DNA from: an uncultured Cellvibrio sp.
GTDB lineage: Bacteria > Pseudomonadota > Gammaproteobacteria > Pseudomonadales > Cellvibrionaceae
Length of the DNA: 7,897 bases
Direction: 5' to 3'
Assembly (NCBI GenBank): GCA_946481735.1
Contig: CAMLOU010000168.1
Coordinates: 1 to 7,897, forward strand
Of the stretch, positions 6,680-7,897 are shown one piece after another; the first letter of the stretch is position 1; every line of letters starts with the position of its first letter. Below the pieces are notes generated by a model. The model ran no database searches, had not been told where the DNA came from, and saw only the letters and a program-made list of their open reading frames with translations. Both the position numbers and the translations under genes were made by a program.

Positions 6680-7897
6680 TGGAAACCTTGATCCGCGCGG
6701 CTCTGGATCGCAGTCGAGCCACTTTGTTGATGTTCGTGTGTTTGTTGATTGCCGGTGTCGCCGCCTATGTGGCCATTCCCAAGGAAGCCAATCCCGACGT
6801 CGCTATTCCGATGATGTATGTCTCCGTGACGCTGGATGGCATCAGCCCGGAAGATGCGGATCGGCTGCTGGTCAGGCCTCTGGAGCAGGAGCTGCGTTCG
6901 CTGGAGGGCGTGAAGGAAATGGTATCTATCTCCAGCGAAGGTCATGCGTCAGTCATGCTGGAGTTCGATGCCGGTTTTGATGCGCGCCGCGCACTTCAGG
7001 ATGTGCGCGAACGCGTTGATGCGGCGCGTTCGTTTTTTCCTACTGAGGCCGATGAGCCGCGTGTTCACGAAGTCAATGTTGCGTTATTCCCCGTGCTGTC
7101 TGTCGCGCTTTCCGGCCCCATTCCTGAAGCGGAATTAATTTATATTGCGCGGCGTATCAAGCAGGAACTGGAAGCCATACCGGAAGTGCTGGAGGTGGAT
7201 GTCGGTGGTGATCGTGAAGACTTGCTGGAAATTGTGGTCCAGCCGCAAGTACTCGACAGCTATCAAATTGATTACAACCAATTATTTGATCTGGTCTCGC
7301 GCAACAATCGTTTGATTGCGGCGGGCAGCCTCGACACAGGCGCCGGTGCCATGCCGTTAAAGGTGCCCGGCGTTATTGAAACCATTGAAGATGTGTACTC
7401 CATTCCTGTGAAAGTGGATGGCGACAGCGTCGTGACCTTTGGTGATATCGCGCTACTGCGTCGTACCTTTAAAGACCCGACCGGTTTTGCACGCATCAAC
7501 GGCCAGCCGGGTATTGTGCTGGAAGTGAGTAAACGGACCGGCGCCAACATTATTGAGACGATTGCCAAGGTCAAGGCAACCATGGAGCAAGCCGATAACC
7601 TGTTGCCCGAGGGTATTGAAGTGAACTACATCATGGACCAATCCAAAGAAGTGGAGATGATGTTGTCGGACCTGCTCAACAATGTGCTGACGGCCGTGGT
7701 ACTGGTACTTATTTTAATTATTGCCACCATGGGGCTACGTTCAGCGGTGCTCGTGGGCCTGGCAATTCCCGGTGCGTTTTTAACGGGCATTTTGTTGATC
7801 TGGGCGGTGGGTTACACCATGAATATCATTGTGCTTTTTGCACTGATTCTGGTGGCCGGCATGCTGGTAGATGGTGCGATTGTGGTGAGTGAATTGG
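6679..7897 (+). CDS. RND efflux transporter inner-membrane subunit, N-terminal part
   Basis: This is the first 406 codons of a gene that runs off the right edge; the family is usually 1000-1050 residues. It would be a trimeric proton-driven pump in the inner membrane. Visible parts are TM1 (about 14-33), the start of the periplasmic porter domain (PKEANPDVAIP, 34-44; the stretch around 55-80 typical of the PN1 subdomain), a long porter region to about 328, TM2 (about 334-351), TM3 (about 355-376) and TM4 (about 381-404). TM4 carries GMLVDGAIVVSE (394-405). AcrB has LVDDAIVV here, so Asp398 matches AcrB Asp407 and Gly399 replaces Asp408. The ATG shares one base with the adaptor stop (TGATG), showing translational coupling. 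Substrates cannot be read from this part, and I do not assign it to a named pump. Confidence 0.95.
   Translation, partial: METLIRAALDRSRATLLMFVCLLIAGVAAYVAIPKEANPDVAIPMMYVSVTLDGISPEDADRLLVRPLEQELRSLEGVKEMVSISSEGHASVMLEFDAGFDARRALQDVRERVDAARSFFPTEADEPRVHEVNVALFPVLSVALSGPIPEAELIYIARRIKQELEAIPEVLEVDVGGDREDLLEIVVQPQVLDSYQIDYNQLFDLVSRNNRLIAAGSLDTGAGAMPLKVPGVIETIEDVYSIPVKVDGDSVVTFGDIALLRRTFKDPTGFARINGQPGIVLEVSKRTGANIIETIAKVKATMEQADNLLPEGIEVNYIMDQSKEVEMMLSDLLNNVLTAVVLVLILIIATMGLRSAVLVGLAIPGAFLTGILLIWAVGYTMNIIVLFALILVAGMLVDGAIVVSEL

Noticed and set aside
3153..7897. A tubulin-like plus RND efflux operon acting as one system
   Set aside because: The genes are about 200 bp apart with one strong and one weak hairpin between them, and the efflux pair is self-contained. 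Nothing in the sequence links their functions.

Overview
The window reads like a chromosomal segment of a gammaproteobacterium of moderate GC content. A Cellvibrio-type marine or soil group is my guess from gene style, not something the sequence proves. I see no insertion sequence, phage gene, CRISPR array, tRNA or rRNA. There are six protein-coding genes in three blocks, and two of them are cut by the window edges.

Block 1 (about 1-2835, minus strand) is a compact operon transcribed toward position 1: a universal stress protein, then acetate kinase, then the N-terminal 314 residues of a thiamine-diphosphate phosphoketolase. The enzymes form a short pathway. Phosphoketolase makes acetyl phosphate from a sugar phosphate, and acetate kinase uses it to make ATP plus acetate, so no phosphotransacetylase is needed. 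Upstream of the stress protein gene lies a 9/10 match to an FNR/Anr box, 21 bp before a GATAAT -10 element. This is close to a class II FNR promoter, so the operon is probably induced at low oxygen.

Block 2 (2836-5412, plus strand) is the most unusual part. A 406 bp divergent intergenic region carries three near-identical 9-mers spaced 21 and 20 bp apart, and a 16 bp palindrome just before the next start codon. It leads into a single 734-residue gene for a divergent tubulin/FtsZ-superfamily protein. Equivalents of the FtsZ T1, T3, T4, T6 and T7 loops occur in the right order, including the T7 aspartates needed for GTP hydrolysis between subunits. It also has long N- and C-terminal extensions and lacks the FtsZ C-terminal peptide. 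It is far from canonical FtsZ and stands alone, with a strong 3' hairpin 20 nt after its stop codon.

Block 3 (5567-7897, plus strand) is a tripartite efflux operon: a periplasmic adaptor overlapping by 1 bp the start of an RND inner-membrane pump, whose first 406 residues are visible. The pump has Asp-Gly where AcrB has its Asp407-Asp408 proton-relay pair. Nothing in the sequence links this operon to the tubulin-like gene.
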